From positions 1 to 64,000 of the forward strand of contig NZ_WBWE01000012.1 of the NCBI RefSeq assembly GCF_008932435.1: DNA of 64,000 nt, in the 5' to 3' direction. The notes under the pieces were generated by a model. It saw nothing but the letters and a program-made list of their open reading frames with translations. It was not told the DNA's origin and ran no database searches. This DNA is from Brucella pseudintermedia (GTDB lineage Bacteria > Pseudomonadota > Alphaproteobacteria > Rhizobiales > Rhizobiaceae). Positions 34,829-43,482 of the stretch are shown here, piece after piece; the first letter of the stretch is position 1; every line of letters begins with the position of its first letter. Made by a program: the position numbers and the translations under genes.

Positions 34829-35736
34829 TGCCGCAACAATTCAAGCGTCCGGCTGTCCTCAGCATCGGACGGATTTACTGCGACCTCATCTTCACCGGGC
34901 TGCAATCGCTGCCGCAGCCGGGGCGCGAGATTTTCGCCGAAAACATGAAGATGGCGGCAGGTGGCGGCGCCTTTATTTCCGCTGCCCATCTTGCCCATGC
35001 GGGCAGGGCAGTGGCGCTGGTTGCACGGCTTGGCTTTGACGGCCTGTCACGCGGGCTGGAGCCGGACTTGAAGATCGATGGCGTCGACCTGCGCTTTCTG
35101 GAGCGCGCCGACGATGCCGGGCCGCAGGTGACGGTGGCCAGTGTGATCGGCAACGACCGCGCCTTCCTGTCGCGCCGCGCCGGTTCAGCGCTTCCCGCCA
35201 CGCTTTCCGCCGCTTTGGCATGGAAGGATGCCGGGCATCTGCACATCGCCGAATTTGCAACGCTGCACGAAATTCCAGGTCTCGTGCAGCAGGCAAAGGC
35301 TGCCGGACTTTCCGTCTCGCTCGACCCGAGCTGGGATGAGACCCTGATCTATGATCCCGGCCTGCTCGCGGCCTGTGAGGGCGTCGACATCTTCCTGCCC
35401 AACCGTGAAGAAGCGCAGGCCATCACCGGCCATGACGATCCGGCGAAGGCGCTCGATGCGCTTGCAGGTCATTTTCCCGTTGTCGCATTGAAGGGCGGCG
35501 GTGAGGGCGCGTGGCTTCGCACTGCCGAAGCCGACATTCACATGGCGGCAAAAGACGTGCCGGTTATCGACACGACCGGAGCGGGCGATGCCTTCAATGC
35601 AGGCTTCATCGATTCGTGGCTTGAAGGCCATGACGTCCATCGGGCACTCACTGCCGGGATCGAATATGGGAGCCTCGCCGTGCAAGCGGCAGGCGGCGCA
35701 TCCATCCTGCGCTCGTCTGAGCGGCTGGCGGGATAA
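34825..35736 (+). CDS. PfkB-family carbohydrate kinase
   Basis: The ribokinase-type kinase has 303 residues. The N-terminal substrate half is GGGAFISAAHLAHAGRAVALVARLGFDG, and the C-terminal catalytic motif is DTTGAGDAFNAGF (Asp base and anion hole). It is coupled to the ATPase gene by a 4-bp overlap and is the last gene of the operon, followed by a hairpin. The family also contains fructosamine-type kinases such as FrlD, so a sugar or amino-sugar released in the cell is the likely acceptor. Confidence 0.9.
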   Translation: MMPQQFKRPAVLSIGRIYCDLIFTGLQSLPQPGREIFAENMKMAAGGGAFISAAHLAHAGRAVALVARLGFDGLSRGLEPDLKIDGVDLRFLERADDAGPQVTVASVIGNDRAFLSRRAGSALPATLSAALAWKDAGHLHIAEFATLHEIPGLVQQAKAAGLSVSLDPSWDETLIYDPGLLAACEGVDIFLPNREEAQAITGHDDPAKALDALAGHFPVVALKGGGEGAWLRTAEADIHMAAKDVPVIDTTGAGDAFNAGFIDSWLEGHDVHRALTAGIEYGSLAVQAAGGASILRSSERLAG

Positions 35737-35737
35737 G

Positions 35738-35772
35738 GTTCAGGGCGGTGGCCCAATGCCCACCGCCCGAAC
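35738..35772 (+). terminator. Terminator-like hairpin after the catabolic operon
   Basis: GGGCGGTGG (35743-35751) pairs with CCACCGCCC (35760-35768), extended by GTT/AAC. A TGTGTTTTCC stretch follows rather than a pure T-run, so a weak terminator or processing site. Confidence 0.55.
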
Positions 35773-36004
35773 AATGTGTTTTCCTGTTCCGTCAGCAAAA
35801 CCGACACCGAGTTCCGATTTGCCGTTGGCGCTAATCGGTGTTTTTCGGCTGGCCGTTTTTCTTTTGGCTGATCCTTTTGCCGCGGCACGGGAGTGCTTGT
35901 AGAAAAACACAAGAAAGACGCCAGATGCTGATTTTTGCACTTGCGCTTGTCGCATGAATTGCCTAAACGGCTCTCACAGCGACTGGCCACTAGGCGAAAC
36001 AGTC

Positions 36005-36080
<76 letters not shown>

Positions 36081-36235
36081 GTTTTTCATAATAATATCAA
36101 TTACTTAGATGGTCGCCTCGGCGGCCTTTATTTTTACCGCCACCAAAACCGCCACCAAAACTCCCTCACTCCATCGATGCGTGAAGTCCGATTTTTTGAT
36201 ATCTTTCATTTCTTGGGGAATAAAACGGAGGGGAA

Positions 36236-36460
36236 ATGATGCTTGTGAAAGTCAGAGCAGCTCGGCGCGAAGGTTCAAATTCCGCGACAATCTACGATAA
36301 ACCGATTAGTGAAGCTCACGTCGAAGCCACGTCTGAACGAGGAATGCAAATCTCATTTGTGGCATCTGGTATCTATGGTCCAGATCGCCAAAATGCTAGA
36401 TATCGGTACACTGTTGTATTGTCACCTGATGAACTGATTCTCTTGAAAGTCACGAATTAA
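36236..36460 (+). CDS. Hypothetical 74-residue protein
   Basis: This is a small soluble protein, mainly beta by appearance (SFVASGIYGPDRQNARYRYTVVLSPDELILLKV). I do not recognise the family. CGGAGGGGAA directly before ATG 36236 argues that it is translated. It lies in AT-rich DNA between tRNA-Val and the first IS, so it is likely cargo of an inserted region. Confidence 0.55.
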   Translation: MMLVKVRAARREGSNSATIYDKPISEAHVEATSERGMQISFVASGIYGPDRQNARYRYTVVLSPDELILLKVTN

Positions 36461-36601
36461 TCGGTTTATGTTCCTGACAACATATTTGGCTTTATGTCGT
36501 AAAAGACATATTCCTGCGCGGTAATAATCGGCGTCCAAATGCCCTCAAATCACCGAGCGGTAATACGCGTTGTCGGCTATCCATTTCAATTTGAGATGAT
36601 T

Positions 36602-36631
36602 TGCGTTTGTCACTTATATGTTACAAACGCA
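36602..36631. repeat. 9-bp inverted repeat
   Basis: TGCGTTTGT and ACAAACGCA flank a 12-nt AT-rich spacer. It stands beside the minus-strand terminator at 36636-36660 and could be part of its structure. Confidence 0.4.
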
Positions 36632-36635
36632 GACA

Positions 36636-36660
36636 AAAAAGGCCTCCGAAGAAGCCTGTT
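36636..36660 (-). terminator. Terminator of the disrupted gene
   Basis: On the minus strand AGGC-TTCTTCGGAG-GCCT is followed by six T residues, 55 bp past the stop at 36716. Confidence 0.65.
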
Positions 36661-36715
36661 TTAAAAGTCGGAATACAATGTTTTCCTGCTGTGCGATTAC
36701 AATGTTTTGTTGCAG

Positions 36716-36979
36716 TTACGCGGCCACCAGGACTAGGCCGTCCTCATATTTGCGGGCTAGCTGTATGAGATCGCCGAGTGTAGCCGTGCGGCCATCCAAC
36801 CGCCACAAGCGTTCATTGATCTGACTCACGCGGTGCCCTTCCTCACGCAAAAGCCAGATCATATGAGCTTCAGAAATCGGCAACGACTTCGGTGACTCAC
36901 CCTTCAACGAGTTTCGATGGGCATCCAGTGCAAGTGCTGCGGCCGCACCATGATATCCCCTCACGACATCGCGCCAGTC
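36716..36979 (-). pseudogene. 3' part of a gene interrupted by an IS3-family element
   Basis: The frame encodes about 88 residues (DWRDVVRGYHGAAAALALD…HMIWLLREEGHRVSQINERLWRLDGRTATLGDLIQLARKYEDGLVLVAA). They look like a real soluble C-terminal domain of unknown family. Its upstream end runs into the left end of the IS. A 30-residue beginning on the other side of the IS (38342 downwards) lies on the same strand. Removing the IS and one target copy joins the two halves out of frame, so either a further frameshift has occurred or the halves come from different genes. Confidence 0.55.
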
Positions 36980-37043
36980 TGGTCTGCCCCCTGAAAAGTG
37001 GTCCTCCCTGAAGTAGGCTATTGAGCCGTAGGAGGACGTTGGA

Positions 37044-37322
37044 ATGCCCCAGAAGAAGCACAAACCCGAAGAGATCGTCGCGAAGCTGCGCCAGGTCGAT
37101 GTTCTGCTGTCGCAAGGAAAATCGGTTGGCGAGGCGGTTCGCACGATCGGCGTGACGCAGTTCACGTATTACCGCTGGCGCAAGGAGTTCGGCGGCCTGA
37201 AGGGTGACCAGGTGAAGCGGCTGAAGGAGCTTGAGAAAGAGAACGACCGTCTGCGCAAGGCTGTGTCGGACCTGACGCTCGAGAAGCTGATCCTGAAAGA
37301 GGCTGCCTCGGGAAACTATTGA
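37044..37322 (+). CDS. IS3-family transposase OrfA
   Basis: This DNA-binding subunit of 92 residues has a helix-turn-helix (PEEIVAKLRQVDVLLSQGKSVGEAVRTIGVTQFTYYRWRKEFGG) and a C-terminal leucine-zipper-like helix (VKRLKELEKENDRLRKAVSDLTLEKLILKEA). It overlaps orfB in the -1 direction, as is usual for making the OrfAB transposase by frameshifting. It is intact. Confidence 0.93.
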   Translation: MPQKKHKPEEIVAKLRQVDVLLSQGKSVGEAVRTIGVTQFTYYRWRKEFGGLKGDQVKRLKELEKENDRLRKAVSDLTLEKLILKEAASGNY

Positions 37323-38212
37323 GCCCCGCCCGTCGTCGTCACTGCGTCGACCATGTCGTGGCGAAGTTCTCCGTCTCGGAGCGGTTTGCCTGCAAGGTTC
37401 TCGGCCAGCATCGTTCGACCCAGCGCAAGAAGCCGCACGGCCGACCCGATGAAGAGGCATTGACCGCCGACATTATCCGGCTCGCTTCCCGGTATGGCCG
37501 CTATGGCTATCGCAGGATCACGGCGATGCTGCGGTCTGAAGGCTGGACGGTGAACGCCAAGCGTGTCGAACGGATCTGGCGGCGGGAGGGGCTGAAGGTT
37601 CCCCAGAAGCAACCGAAGAAGGGGCGGCTCTGGTTGAATGACGGATCGTGCATCCGGCTTCGACCCGAGCATCCAAACCATGTCTGGTCCTATGACTTCG
37701 TCGAGGGTCGGACCCACGATGGCAGGAGATTCCGCATGCTCAACATCATCGACGAGTTCACCAGGGAATGCCTTGCAATCCGCATCGATCGCAAGCTCAA
37801 CTCGACCGACGTCATCGACGCCCTGTCGGACCTGTTCATCCTGCGTGGTGTGCCCGGCCATGTCCGTTCCGACAACGGCCCGGAGTTCATCGCCAAGGCT
37901 GTACGGGAGTGGATCGTAGCCGTCGGCGCAAAGACAGCGTTCATCGAACCTGGAAGCCCTTGGGAGAACGGCTACTGCGAGAGCTTCAACTCGAAGCTCC
38001 GCGACGAACTGCTCGACGGTGAGATCTTCTACAGCCTCGCCGAGGCCAAGATCATCATCGAAGCCTGGCGGCGGTACTACAACACCGAGAGGCCACACTC
38101 GTCGCTTGGATACAAGCCACCGGCACCCGAGGCCATCATCTGGCCTGCGCCAGCAAGCGGAGCAGCACCGTCATCTGCCCAGGCAATAGCCCCAAGGCCG
38201 AACATGAACTAA
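37319..38212 (+). CDS. IS3-family transposase OrfB (integrase core)
   Basis: The DDE catalytic subunit has 297 residues: HTH_21-like start (YGRYGYRRITAMLRSEGW), catalytic Asp in WSYDFVEGRTHDG, second Asp in VRSDNGPEFIAKAV and Glu in SPWENGYCESFNSKLRDELLDGEIF, closing YNTERPHSSLGYKPPAPEA. No stop or frameshift is seen, so the element may still be mobile. Confidence 0.94.
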   Translation: MSPARRRHCVDHVVAKFSVSERFACKVLGQHRSTQRKKPHGRPDEEALTADIIRLASRYGRYGYRRITAMLRSEGWTVNAKRVERIWRREGLKVPQKQPKKGRLWLNDGSCIRLRPEHPNHVWSYDFVEGRTHDGRRFRMLNIIDEFTRECLAIRIDRKLNSTDVIDALSDLFILRGVPGHVRSDNGPEFIAKAVREWIVAVGAKTAFIEPGSPWENGYCESFNSKLRDELLDGEIFYSLAEAKIIIEAWRRYYNTERPHSSLGYKPPAPEAIIWPAPASGAAPSSAQAIAPRPNMN

Positions 38213-38250
38213 GATTGAAACCGGACCACCCTATGGGGTCAGGCCAAGTC

Positions 38251-38342
38251 GCATTCTTGATGAACGCATCAAGTTTTTCTTCCATGCGCGCTTGGGATAC
38301 AAGGAGCTGTAAAATCTTCTCTGTCGGAAAATCTGAAGGCAT
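38251..38342 (-). pseudogene. 5' fragment of the IS-interrupted gene
   Basis: ATG 38342 opens about 30 residues (MPSDFPTEKILQLLVSQ…LDAFIKNA) before the frame enters the IS right end. It may be the start of the gene whose end lies at 36716-36979; see the frame mismatch noted there. Confidence 0.45.
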
Positions 38343-38401
38343 AAAAATGATCTCGTAAACATGTTTGCTTTACTTACCAGATCACGCTCCAGTGCAAGAT
38401 T

Positions 38402-39281
38402 CTAGGCCGTGTGGACGAATTGACTCAGGTATTGGCCTGAGGATTCCGCGAAGGAATCCAGTGTGATTCATGGATTGCCGACTGATTCTGGAGGTCGGCA
38501 TGTCCACGAAGATGACGGAAGCGGATTGGGCGGTGGTGCTGGAGGTCTTTCGCGCCTCGCTGCCGCGGCGCGGCGCCAAGGGGCGGGATGACCGGTTGTT
38601 CCTGGAGGCTCTGCACTATTTCTCGGTCCATAACATTAGCTGGCGGGCGCTGCCGGAGCGCTTCGGTAAATGGAACAGCGTGTGGAAGCGGTTCGATCGA
38701 TTGAGCAAGGCGGGCGTGTTCGAGATCTTCTTCGACCATCTCGCCTCGCTGTCGGCCTCCGCCCATCTGGTGCAGATGTTCGACAGCACCATCGTGCGCG
38801 CCCATGTCTCGGCGGCGGGCGCAAAAGGGGGCAAAAAGGCCAGGCACTCGGCCGTTCGCGCGGCGGCTTTTCGACCAAGATCCATCTGAAGACTGACTTC
38901 GACGGTCATCCGATCGCCTTCGACCTGACCGGCGGCGAGAAAGCCGATGCGCCGCACTTTCCCGTCCTGCTCGGGCTCGGCCCCGACATCGATCCACGCG
39001 CGGCCGTCGGCGACAAAGGCTACGCCAGCAAGACCAACCGCCAAGCCGCACGCGATCGCGGCATCATTCCCGTCATCCCGCCCAAGGCGAACGAGAAGGA
39101 CGGGCCCGCCTTCTTCGCCAGAGCGCTCTACCGGGGGCGTGCCCGCATCGAGCAGACCGTCGGCAAGCTCAAACGCTTCAAGCGCATCGCCCTACGCTGC
39201 GAGAAGACAAAGCGAAACTTTGCTTCCTTCGTCGCGCTCGTCGCAGGCTTCATCTTGGCCAAATCCGTCCACACGGCCTAG
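38402..39281 (+). mobile_element. IS5-family (IS427-like) insertion sequence
   Basis: The element of about 0.88 kb has terminal inverted repeats CTAGGCCGTGTGGACG at 38402 and its complement ending CTAG at 39281. The outer CTAG/TA may be the target duplication usual for the IS427 group. The transposase is in two overlapping frames. Most of 38402-39281 is coding; the left 100 bp are non-coding. Confidence 0.85.
38470..39281 (+). CDS. IS5-family transposase, two frames joined by -1 frameshift
   Basis: The first frame (from ATG 38470 or 38509, MSTKMTEADWAVVLEVFR) gives the N-terminal DUF4096-like domain and the first catalytic Asp (VQMFDSTIVRAHV). It ends at 38889. The -1 frame takes over near 38833-38840 (AAAAAGG) and continues QALGRSRGGFSTKIHLKTD, second Asp AVGDKGYAS and the closing RIEQTVGKLKRFKRIALRCEKT to 39281. 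The switch lies in an A-rich window, as used for programmed frameshifting in this IS group, so the element may be active; a sequencing or true mutation is the alternative. Confidence 0.82.
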
Positions 39282-39388
39282 CTCTGTGCGGAGTCAGGCC
39301 TGTAGCGCGTAAAGTCGCCCGATTTGCTAAAATAAACGAACGGGAAAATGCAACTTTGGATATTAACCTTTTGTTAATATTTGCGCTA

Positions 39389-39407
39389 TAACTGTGAACT
39401 CACAGTT
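39389..39407. promoter_or_regulatory. Palindrome upstream of flagellin gene
   Basis: AACTGTGA-AC-TCACAGTT (39390-39407) is an 8-bp inverted repeat with a 2-bp centre, about 100 bp before the flagellin start. TTAAC/GTTAA repeats lie just before it. The half-site TGTGA resembles Crp sites but the spacing is too short, so another regulator or an RNA hairpin is likelier. Confidence 0.4.
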
Positions 39408-39505
39408 GGGGCCTATGCCAAGCGCATATCGGTAGACATGATGTCGTTCTCAACTTTCGGTGAAATTCCGACTTGTCCCTTCCTTTCATTTTGGGGACTT
39501 TTTTT

Positions 39506-40468
39506 ATGTCCAGCATTCTGACTAACGCTTCGGCGATGACCGCTCTGCAGACTCTTGCTAACACCAACAAGAATCTCGCAACAACTCAAAGCCGAATTTC
39601 GACTGGTATGAAGGTTGCCGAAGCTTCGGACAATGCAGCTTATTGGTCTATTGCAACGACCATGCGCTCCGACAACAAGGCAAATGATGTCATTGCCAGC
39701 TCGCTTGGTCTCGGTGGCGCTAAGCTCGACACTGCTTACACTGCAGTGAAAGACACCATCTCTGTGGTCGATCAGATCAAGGAAAAAGTTCTGTCGGCAA
39801 AGAACGCATCCGCAGATGACCGTGCAAAGATCCAGACCGAAATCACCGCTCTGCAGAAGCAGCTCGGTGAAAGCGTCAAGGCTTCTTACGCAGGTTCCAA
39901 TCTGTTGAGCACGGATTCGTCAGAAGATCCGGCTGATCCTGCTACAGAACCAGCGAACAATTTCAGTATTGTTTCGTCTTACAATCGCGCGTCCGATGGA
40001 ACGATTAGCACCGGTTCTATCGATGTTGATCTCAAGTCAGTTCGATTGGTCGATACAAACGCTGACGACACCGCAGAGAGAACTGGCATTCTCGATACGG
40101 CCTTCACAATTTCTGCCGATGGAGCAACGACAGAAGTCAAGGCAAGTGTCCTTGATCTCGATGTTTCAGGCGCTGACATTGACAATGCCGCTCTCGACAA
40201 AATGCTTGCAGGTATCGAAAAGGCGGCTGGTGGACTTGCTACTGCTGCTTCTACACTCGGTGCGGCAAACAACCGTGTAGCACTGCAGACGACGTTGGTT
40301 AAGAGCCTGTCGGATGCGATTGACCGTGGTATCGGTGCAATGGTCGACGCTGACATGAATGCTGAATCGGCCCGCCTTTCGGCACTCCAGGTTCAGCAGC
40401 AGCTCGGTGTTCAGGCGCTCTCGATTGCAAATCAGAGCACCCAGAATATCTTGTCGCTCTTCCGTTAA
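39506..40468 (+). CDS. Flagellin
   Basis: The filament subunit has 320 residues. The N-terminal D0/D1 region reads SILTNASAMTALQTLANTNKNLATTQSRISTGMKVAEASDNAAYWSIATTMRSDNKA, and the C-terminal one ends LQVQQQLGVQALSIANQSTQNILSLFR; both are complete. The short central domain (residues 150-215) is acidic and variable. ATG 39506 gives the true N-terminus; 11 residues further up are open. No other flagellar gene is near, and IS elements stand on the left. It ends in its own terminator. The codon use is less GC-rich than in neighbours, as is common for highly expressed flagellins. Confidence 0.93.
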   Translation: MSSILTNASAMTALQTLANTNKNLATTQSRISTGMKVAEASDNAAYWSIATTMRSDNKANDVIASSLGLGGAKLDTAYTAVKDTISVVDQIKEKVLSAKNASADDRAKIQTEITALQKQLGESVKASYAGSNLLSTDSSEDPADPATEPANNFSIVSSYNRASDGTISTGSIDVDLKSVRLVDTNADDTAERTGILDTAFTISADGATTEVKASVLDLDVSGADIDNAALDKMLAGIEKAAGGLATAASTLGAANNRVALQTTLVKSLSDAIDRGIGAMVDADMNAESARLSALQVQQQLGVQALSIANQSTQNILSLFR

Positions 40469-40496
40469 TAAGAGGACGGATTTGGGCGGGGCAAGA

Positions 40497-40523
40497 AGCG
40501 GGCGGGAAACTGCCCGCTTTTTA
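40497..40523 (+). terminator. Terminator after flagellin
   Basis: AGCGGGC-GGGAAACT-GCCCGCT followed by TTTT, 28 bp past the stop. Confidence 0.85.
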
Positions 40524-40757
40524 GGTCGAAACTCTAACAACGTTTGTCTCAACAATCGCGCTAGATAAATCGCACCTCTCCGTTGACCCTATAATCAGCT
40601 TGGTCGAGTAGCTATCTCGTCTGCGAGCGCTACTATCCCGAATAGACCCTCTCGTCGGCTGGGCCATGCGATCTCGGCGCGCTTGATCCTGTGCCTGCAA
40701 TCGCATGGCCTGCAGAGCGCCCAAAATTTCGCTCGAATTCTCTACGGTCGTATCCAT
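40521..40757 (-). CDS. Hypothetical 78-residue protein
   Basis: This is a soluble, Arg/Gln-rich small protein (EILGALQAMRLQAQDQARRDRMAQPTRGSIRDSSARRRDSYS) with no recognised family. ATG 40757 is used because AGGAG lies 8 nt upstream; two earlier in-frame ATGs lie at 40763 and 40814. It follows the truncated gene at 40769 by 11 bp, so the two were probably one operon. Confidence 0.5.
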   Translation of the reverse strand: MDTTVENSSEILGALQAMRLQAQDQARRDRMAQPTRGSIRDSSARRRDSYSTKLIIGSTERCDLSSAIVETNVVRVST

Positions 40758-40768
40758 ACCCATTTCTC

Positions 40769-41224
40769 CTAACTTCCGATAACTACATTCTGAGGGAGCC
40801 AGATCGGCTTGCATGTTACTGCCAGATTTCGCGTCAGGAGGTCTTCTTCACGGATCGGGTCGACGTCCAATTCTATTCTGGTGGGCATCGATTCGATGAC
40901 AGCCACGGGGTCGCCCTCATAGAGAGCAGCGGATTTCTGCTCGGCGTAGGAGTTGATGATGTCGACGAAATGCACCTTCGTGCGGAGCTGACCAGCTACG
41001 GTCGGCGTCGACGGATCTGGATATGTCATCGTGTAAATGACGTCGCCCGTTTCCTCATCTGACCCCGATGCGACAGGCGGAGGTGTGCCGTCGCCAAGGC
41101 ATGCAAGGATCGTCACCTCGGCATAGCGTTTCGCGCCATCGGCCACGAGTTTGATGCTCGAAATCTTGGCGGTTACCTCGCCAATCTTACGGTTCTCAAC
41201 GCGTGCGGCGTCACGACAGGTCAT
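40769..41224 (-). pseudogene. Gene truncated at its 5' end by the partial IS
   Basis: The frame encodes about 150 residues, from MTCRDAARVENRKIGEVTAKISSIKLVADGAKRYAEVTILACLG to NVVIGS, with a beta-rich, OB-like look. Its beginning is fused to the first 30 codons of an IS3-family orfA, so the native start is lost, or ATG 41224 right at the junction is used. The family is not recognised. A fused OrfA-hypothetical protein could be expressed from the IS fragment. Confidence 0.55.
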
Positions 41225-41390
41225 CGCGCGAGCCGCCTCGCCAACCGATTTTCCTTGCGACAGCAGAACATCGACCTGGCGCAGCTTCGCGACGATCTCT
41301 TCGGGTTTGTGCTTCTTCTGGGGCATTCCAACGTCCTCCTACGGCTCAATAGCCTACTTCAGGGAGGACCACTTTTCAGGGGGCAGACCA
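41225..41390 (-). mobile_element. Inverted partial copy of the IS3-family left end
   Basis: On the minus strand this repeats the left end of the complete element (TGGTCTGCCCCC... through orfA codon 30) almost base for base, then departs shortly after GTTGGCGAGGCGG. The right 1.1 kb of the element is missing, and different genes abut both sides. It stands about 3 kb from the complete copy, in opposite orientation. Confidence 0.88.
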
Positions 41391-43198
41391 GTTTCGCAGT
41401 AGCAGCAGTGATCTGTGCGCTTAGCGCCTCATTGAATACGCTGCATGTTGACTGGATTATGATAGCCCTGCTCTGTTTATGCGTGTCTGTGGCATGCAGG
41501 GTTTGTTTCGCTGCGACGCATTACAGGCGTACCGTCCAGCACTACACCCGCTACGTTAAAGAGGTTGACAGGCGAGGGGTCGTATTCCCCGGGGAGAGAC
41601 GGAACTATCTCGCGGACCGTCGCAAGAGACCTGCTCTGAGCGGGCATTTGTGGGTGCTGGAAGTTGCCGCGACAGTTATGCTGGTATTTCCACTTATGAC
41701 CTTTGCCACAAGCTGGCGGTACAGCGATCTTATGGATCAGCCTGTCGCAACGGTGCTGACAGATCAATTTGCTTCCCTTTTTGAGATTGCCGCTGGAAAC
41801 GATGCCGTAGAAACAACCAGTTTTGTGTCACTTGCCGCCAAGATGAACAAGGCGGCTTCGTTGCTTGAGAGCGATCGTTCGACAGAAAGCGTTCGGTTGC
41901 GAGATGTCAGCCGTCCTCTGGATATTGTTGGTTTTCGTTCCCAACTCACGAAGTTGTCGGACCAGACGACGAAATCTGTCAAGCCGCTGACCCCGTTGAT
42001 TGCCCGCCAACGCAAGTTGGAAAAGCTGGCTGAACTTTATCGCCAGGCATCGGTTGAAGAACGCCGGGACATTCAAAAGACTTTGGCACAGTGGGGGCCG
42101 CTGCTTGAAGCAGCATCCTTGTTGGATCCGCTTCTTGAGGCAGCTTTGTGGGAACTTCTGCCACCACGCACCAGCGAGGCTCGTTCGATAGTGTCCGCGG
42201 AGCAGGAATTGCATCAGGTGCTGATCAAGCGGCTCCTGGACAGCAACCTCGGCTCGATCGCGAATTTTGAGAAGCAAAACATCGCTCAAGTGGCTGCGCA
42301 ACTGGAGTTATTATTAAACGCCAGCGACAGCTTGTTGCTCGCGGTGGTTAATGCTTCAGTTGTATCCTATGAAAATATAGCCAGCCCTTTGGATCTACTT
42401 CCACGCCAGAAGCAGGACGACGAAGCCGTATCAGCACCCCGGTTTCTCGATGACATGATATATAATGTAATCGGTAGCACTGATCGCTCCGACAATGCGC
42501 CGCGTCTGGCTGTATTTAATGAGGCACTTCCGGTCTGGAGTGAAGAGGTCATCGGCTGGGGAGGCTTTCTGAAACAGGCTGTTCGTTGCCTGAATACGGT
42601 TGCACCAGATGACCGGAACGTTGTTCGGACGATGATATCAGAGGTGCTGAAGACCGCTCAAAACGTTAATGAGCAAGAAAAGTCGCGATATTGGCCCCGT
42701 GCTTCGAACCGGATGTTCGATATCCCAGCCTGCCGCGCGCCCTATGCGGCTGTCGCCGTTACGGTTCCAACCCGTGAGGGGCTCCAAGCGAAGATTGCAG
42801 ATCTCAGCGCGGAAAAAAACTCAGGCGAAGCCAGAAAAGCGGCGCAGTACGCAGTGGCAATCGCTGACGAAGGATATTGGGGCGGTGAGTTGAGAAGTTT
42901 CGCCAACAACTATCTTGCATACGATAGTCTGCAGAAGGGTTTGCCGCGACGGGCGCTGTATTATCTCGACGGTGCCGCTGACCAGTATGGTTTATGCGGT
43001 CAGATAAGGGCCTTGCGCGGGGCGACGTTGCAAGCTCTCGGCGAGAACGGACGCGCATTGCAGGAGTTCCGGGCTTCCAGGCGGACATATACATGTCCGT
43101 TCGCGGACAGTGCCTTCTTATACGATGATGCCGATATCGATCGTGCGATTGAAAAACTGGAAAGGGGAACGGAAGTTTCGGGGTCATCGCTGCATTGA
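41391..43198 (+). pseudogene. Large membrane protein gene cut at its 5' end by the partial IS
   Basis: Starting at the IS junction, an open frame of about 600 residues shows two hydrophobic helices near the start (VDWIMIALLCLCVSVACRVCF and LWVLEVAATVMLVFPLMTFATSW). A long helical soluble part follows, and the end resembles TPR-like pairs (ALYYLDGAADQYGLCGQIRALRGATLQALGENGRALQEFRASRRTYTC). No family is recognised. The native start is missing, as the frame runs into the IS; internal ATG 41459 lacks a ribosome site. It is probably the damaged remainder of a larger membrane protein. Confidence 0.5.
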
Positions 43199-43218
43199 AT
43201 ATGCAGCGGTGACATAAG

Positions 43219-43400
43219 TGACTGACTCATTAGATCGCAGCCCAATTCGAATCGAAGCGAGTTGGACGGATGCGATGAAGTTATCGTCGCGTTTCTCCTA
43301 TCTGGTTGCAACGGCTCGAAAGTGTTTGAGTTTGCTAAAGAACCTCTCGACGGCATTGCGCTGTTTATAGTCATGGGCTGAAGGCTGCGACATTGACGCG
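43219..43400 (-). pseudogene. IS5-family transposase C-terminal remnant
   Basis: The minus strand translates to HDYKQRNAVERFFSKLKHF, RAVATR, an in-frame TAG, then EKRDDNFIASVQLASIRIGL and RSNESV. This is the conserved C-terminus of IS5-family DDE transposases (ERFF-K-K, RxVATRYDK, LASIRLWLR). The TAG and the missing start show decay. The IS differs from the one at 38402-39281. Confidence 0.8.
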
Positions 43401-43482
43401 GTTCGGCATGGGGCAATGCCGGAACAATTGGGGCTGTTGCCGAGTTTGTCCTGCGTAGCAATCAGATAGCGCGAGAGGACAA

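Larger units (their letters stand above)
36980..38246 (+). mobile_element. Complete IS3-family (IS407-like) insertion sequence
   Basis: The element is 1267 bp with imperfect terminal repeats: left TGGTCTGCCCCCTGAAAAG, right end ...GGACCACCCTATGGGGTCAGGCCA, whose complement starts TGGCCTGACCCC. The 4-bp target duplication AGTC stands directly outside both ends (36976-36979 and 38247-38250), the length typical of the IS407 group. It carries the expected two overlapping ORFs and sits in a broken minus-strand gene. A 166-bp copy of its left end lies inverted at 41225-41390. Confidence 0.92.

Noticed and set aside
39392..39405. Crp site at the flagellin promoter
   Set aside because: Half-sites TGTGA/TCACA are there, but the 2-bp spacing is not the 6 bp that Crp needs.
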